Shown piece after piece: positions 14,337 through 16,610 of a stretch of 16,610 bases of DNA. This DNA is from an uncultured Parabacteroides sp. (lineage in GTDB: Bacteria > Bacteroidota > Bacteroidia > Bacteroidales > Tannerellaceae): positions 1-16,610 of the forward strand of contig URGO01000060.1 of the NCBI GenBank assembly GCA_900547435.1, given 5' to 3'. The translations under genes and the position numbers were made by a program. Under the pieces are notes generated by a model. The model was not told the origin of the DNA. It was given only the letters and a program-made list of their open reading frames with translations, and did not search any database. Within the stretch, counting starts at the first letter, position 1, and every line of letters starts with the position of its first letter.

Positions 14337-16406
14337 ATGAAACTAATACCGTATTTGCTGTTATCGGGCGCGTGTGCCGCTTCCCTTTGCCTGACCTCAT
14401 GTGATGAGGCTGAGGCTCCTGCGCCGATTATGCCGGTACCGACACCGGAACAGGTCGAATGGCACAAGTTGGAAACCTACGCTTTCGTACATTTCGGGCT
14501 GAACACGTTTAATGATTTGGAATGGGGGTATGGCAATACGCCGGCTTCCACGTTTAATCCGACCGACTTAGATTGCGAGCAATGGGTACGGACCATCAAA
14601 GCCGCCGGGCTGAAAGGGGTTATCCTTACCGCCAAGCATCATGATGGATTTTGTCTTTGGCCAACTGCTACAACGGAATATTCGGTTAAGAACTCGCCCT
14701 GGAAGGATGGAAAGGGTGATATGGTCCGCGAGCTCTCGGACGCTTGTCGCAAATACGGATTGAAATTTGGTATTTATCTTTCTCCTTGGGACCGGAATAG
14801 TGATAATTATGGTACACCGGCTTACGTGGAAAAGTTTCATGCGCAGATGAATGAGCTGATCAGCAATTATGGTCCGCTTTTTGAATATTGGTTTGATGGC
14901 GCCAACGGAGGGGATGGCTGGTATGGAGGAGCCAATGAAACCCGTTCTATCAATGCGAAAGTCTATTATAAATATGAAGAGGCACGCGAGATGATTAAGG
15001 CCAAGCATCCCACGGCTATGATTTTCGGAGGAACGGTCCCTGATATCCGTTGGATTGGTAATGAAGAGGGATGGGCCGGAGCGACACAATGGAGTATGTA
15101 TGATACGGAACTGAACGTGGGGCCTTACGCCAATAGCGCATACGGAGATGAAAATGGCAAGAAATGGTTGGGAGGAGAATGTGATGTCTCCATTCGTCCG
15201 GGATGGTTCTATCATAAGCGGGAGGATCATCAGCTGAAGTCATTGGCTAAGTTGGTCGACCTATATTACCGAAGTGTCGGGCATAATGCCAATTTCCTTT
15301 TGAATTTTCCGGTGGCTTTGAACGGGAAGATTGATCCGCGCGATTCGATTCGTGCCGTAGAATGGTATCAGACGATACAGAATGATTTGAAAACCAATTT
15401 GCTAAAAGGGGCGTATGTGGAATCATCGAGCCGTAGAGGCAGGACTTTCTCGGCTTCTAATGTTACCGATGGCAATTGGGATACCTATTGGGCTACGGAA
15501 GATGGCGCGAATAGTGGCTCACTTACTTTTACTCTGACTACCGTTTCGGATGTGAATCGTGTTTTGATTCAAGAGTATATCCCATTGGGACAACGTGTGC
15601 GAAGCTTTAATCTGGAATATGAGTTTGATGGGAAATGGCAACCCATTGAATCAGTTGATTCCACGACTACGGTCGGGTATAAGCGCATTGTCCGTTTCCC
15701 AACGGTACATGCCAACAAATTGCGGATTAACTTTACCGATGCGCGTGGTCCGTTATGTATAAATAATGTAGAGGCCTTTTGTGCTCCGGCGTTATTGACC
15801 GAGCCGGTTATTAGCCGGAATGCGCAATCCGAAGTAACCCTCCAGGCCGGTGAAGTCCATGCGGATATACACTATACGACGGACGGATCGGAACCTACCA
15901 AAGACTCGCCCCGTTATGAGAAGCCTTTCTCTTTTGACCAAAAAGGAATGATAAAAGCAGTGGTTTATGATGCTCGTGCGGACAAGTATAGTCCGGTAAC
16001 GACTCAGGTCTTCGATATTCCGGCTTCATCTTATCAGGTGGAGGGAGATCCGGAGAAAGGAGCGATGCTTTTTGACGGGAATGGTTATACGGCTTATTAT
16101 CTTCCCAAAGGGAAACGCGAGGTGAGTGTACGGTTAAGCGCTCCTCAGACTATATCGGGATTCCGTTATACGCCTGACCAGAACCGTTCGTTGAATAGCT
16201 CGCAGGGATACATTTCCTCATATCGTTTCTATGTAGATGGCAAATTGGTGACAAGTGGGGAGTTCTCGAACATTAAGGCGAATCCGATTGAGCAGGAAAT
16301 TCGTTTTGCTCCGGTGAAGGGTTCTTCGTTTAAGTTGGTTTCCGTCCGGAATGTAGATGATATGCCACAAACGGGGATTGGAGAATTATCGGTGATTACG
16401 GAATAA
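14337..16406 (+). CDS. Alpha-L-fucosidase lipoprotein, GH29
   Basis: The 689-residue protein has a lipoprotein signal with a perfect lipobox, LTSC (Cys22), so it is lipid-anchored outside the cytoplasm; Asp-Glu-Ala-Glu after the cysteine may favour surface export. Residues 35-350 are a GH29 barrel: YAFVHFGLNTF, KHHDGFCLWPT (His101-His102), FGIYLSPWDR and EYWFDGANGG with the likely nucleophile Asp187. ECDVSIRPGWFYH (281-293) is typical of the GH29 group that prefers alpha-1,3/1,4-fucose; Glu281 is a candidate acid/base, less certain. Behind it come a discoidin/CBM32-like sandwich (about 355-482; VTDGNWDTYWAT), a chitobiase C-terminal-like domain (about 490-562; IHYTTDGSEPT) and a second discoidin-like domain (about 565-689). 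The accessory domains suggest docking to host-type glycans. The Sir2 gene follows after 22 bases, probably co-transcribed. Confidence 0.94.
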   Translation: MKLIPYLLLSGACAASLCLTSCDEAEAPAPIMPVPTPEQVEWHKLETYAFVHFGLNTFNDLEWGYGNTPASTFNPTDLDCEQWVRTIKAAGLKGVILTAKHHDGFCLWPTATTEYSVKNSPWKDGKGDMVRELSDACRKYGLKFGIYLSPWDRNSDNYGTPAYVEKFHAQMNELISNYGPLFEYWFDGANGGDGWYGGANETRSINAKVYYKYEEAREMIKAKHPTAMIFGGTVPDIRWIGNEEGWAGATQWSMYDTELNVGPYANSAYGDENGKKWLGGECDVSIRPGWFYHKREDHQLKSLAKLVDLYYRSVGHNANFLLNFPVALNGKIDPRDSIRAVEWYQTIQNDLKTNLLKGAYVESSSRRGRTFSASNVTDGNWDTYWATEDGANSGSLTFTLTTVSDVNRVLIQEYIPLGQRVRSFNLEYEFDGKWQPIESVDSTTTVGYKRIVRFPTVHANKLRINFTDARGPLCINNVEAFCAPALLTEPVISRNAQSEVTLQAGEVHADIHYTTDGSEPTKDSPRYEKPFSFDQKGMIKAVVYDARADKYSPVTTQVFDIPASSYQVEGDPEKGAMLFDGNGYTAYYLPKGKREVSVRLSAPQTISGFRYTPDQNRSLNSSQGYISSYRFYVDGKLVTSGEFSNIKANPIEQEIRFAPVKGSSFKLVSVRNVDDMPQTGIGELSVITE

Positions 16407-16428
16407 AGAACTTAAAAACTGAATACTT

Positions 16429-16610
16429 ATGAAAAAGAAATTAGTTGTTTTGACAGGTGCGGGCATGAGTGCGGAGAGCGGCATCTCTACGTTTCGCGAT
16501 TCAGGCGGGTTATGGGAAAATTATCGTGTGGAAGATGTCGCTACACCCGAAGGATTCGCCCAGAACCCGGAATTGGTCTTGGATTTCTACAATCAACGAC
16601 GCCGGGAATT
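16429..16610 (+). CDS. cobB: Sir2-family NAD-dependent protein deacylase, N-terminal part (partial)
   Basis: Only the first 60 codons are in the window; the frame is open to the right edge. MKKKLVVLTGAGMSAESGIS followed by TFRDSGGLWENY is the NAD-binding start of sirtuins: GAGMSAESGI forms the Rossmann phosphate loop, and FRDSGGLW carries the conserved FR(D)xxGLW. VEDVATPEGFAQNPELVLDFYNQRR fits the short bacterial class III type (CobB). It removes acyl groups from protein lysines using NAD+. The catalytic histidine and zinc cysteines lie outside the window, so activity and exact class cannot be judged. The gene begins 22 bases after the fucosidase stop; no promoter is seen in that gap. Confidence 0.93.
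   Translation, partial: MKKKLVVLTGAGMSAESGISTFRDSGGLWENYRVEDVATPEGFAQNPELVLDFYNQRRRE

Noticed and set aside
14568..15230. 220-codon - strand open frame inside the fucosidase gene
   Set aside because: It is antisense to the conserved GH29 catalytic domain and its translation has no recognisable family features.

Overview
The window looks like the chromosome of a gut-type member of the Bacteroidales, most plausibly Parabacteroides or a close relative. The clues are a secreted DUF4369/thioredoxin lipoprotein, a DUF3127 protein and a very large DUF2723 membrane protein (all typical of Bacteroidota), three secreted glycoside hydrolases, few Shine-Dalgarno sites, and promoters of the Bacteroidota type (TTTG, about 20 bases, TAnnTTTG). 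The genus is an inference; no rRNA or other marker gene is present.

Layout. 1-282 is the 3' end of pckA, closed by a strong hairpin terminator. 451-3146 holds two genes on the + strand: a TlpA-like thioredoxin lipoprotein that has lost the second cysteine of its CxxC motif, and a complete ComM/YifB AAA+ ATPase. 3422-8161 holds a divergent pair of exported glycosidases: a GH78 alpha-L-rhamnosidase (-) and a GH2-type beta-glycosidase (+), 105 bases apart. 8181-9727 (-) holds a NodB-type polysaccharide deacetylase and queG, overlapping by 4 bases. A 9-bp-period direct/inverted repeat cluster (9744-9867) separates these from a DUF2723/GT117 membrane protein (9866-13132, -). The 670-base gap 13133-13802 between divergent genes is the most structured non-coding DNA here. 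It holds four 8-bp cores at exactly 22-bp intervals, then a 388-bp element made of two imperfect inverted arms, framed by two divergent Bacteroidota-type promoters. On the right, + strand, are a DUF3127 protein with an SSB-like C-terminal tip, a GH29 alpha-L-fucosidase lipoprotein, and the 5' end of a Sir2 deacylase.

How it fits together. Most of the genes are housekeeping: gluconeogenesis (pckA), tRNA queuosine (queG), DNA processing (ComM and, by inference, DUF3127), surface glycosylation (DUF2723) and envelope redox chemistry (TlpA-like). The three glycosidases would remove rhamnose, a beta-linked sugar and fucose from glycans outside the cytoplasm. They are not accompanied by SusC/SusD, sulfatase or regulator genes, so this is not a complete polysaccharide utilisation locus. 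I see no CRISPR array, transposase, prophage, tRNA or rRNA. No clearly new multi-gene system is visible; the best leads are the repeat structures at 13243-13710 and 9744-9867, the CxxN thioredoxin, and the SSB-like tail.
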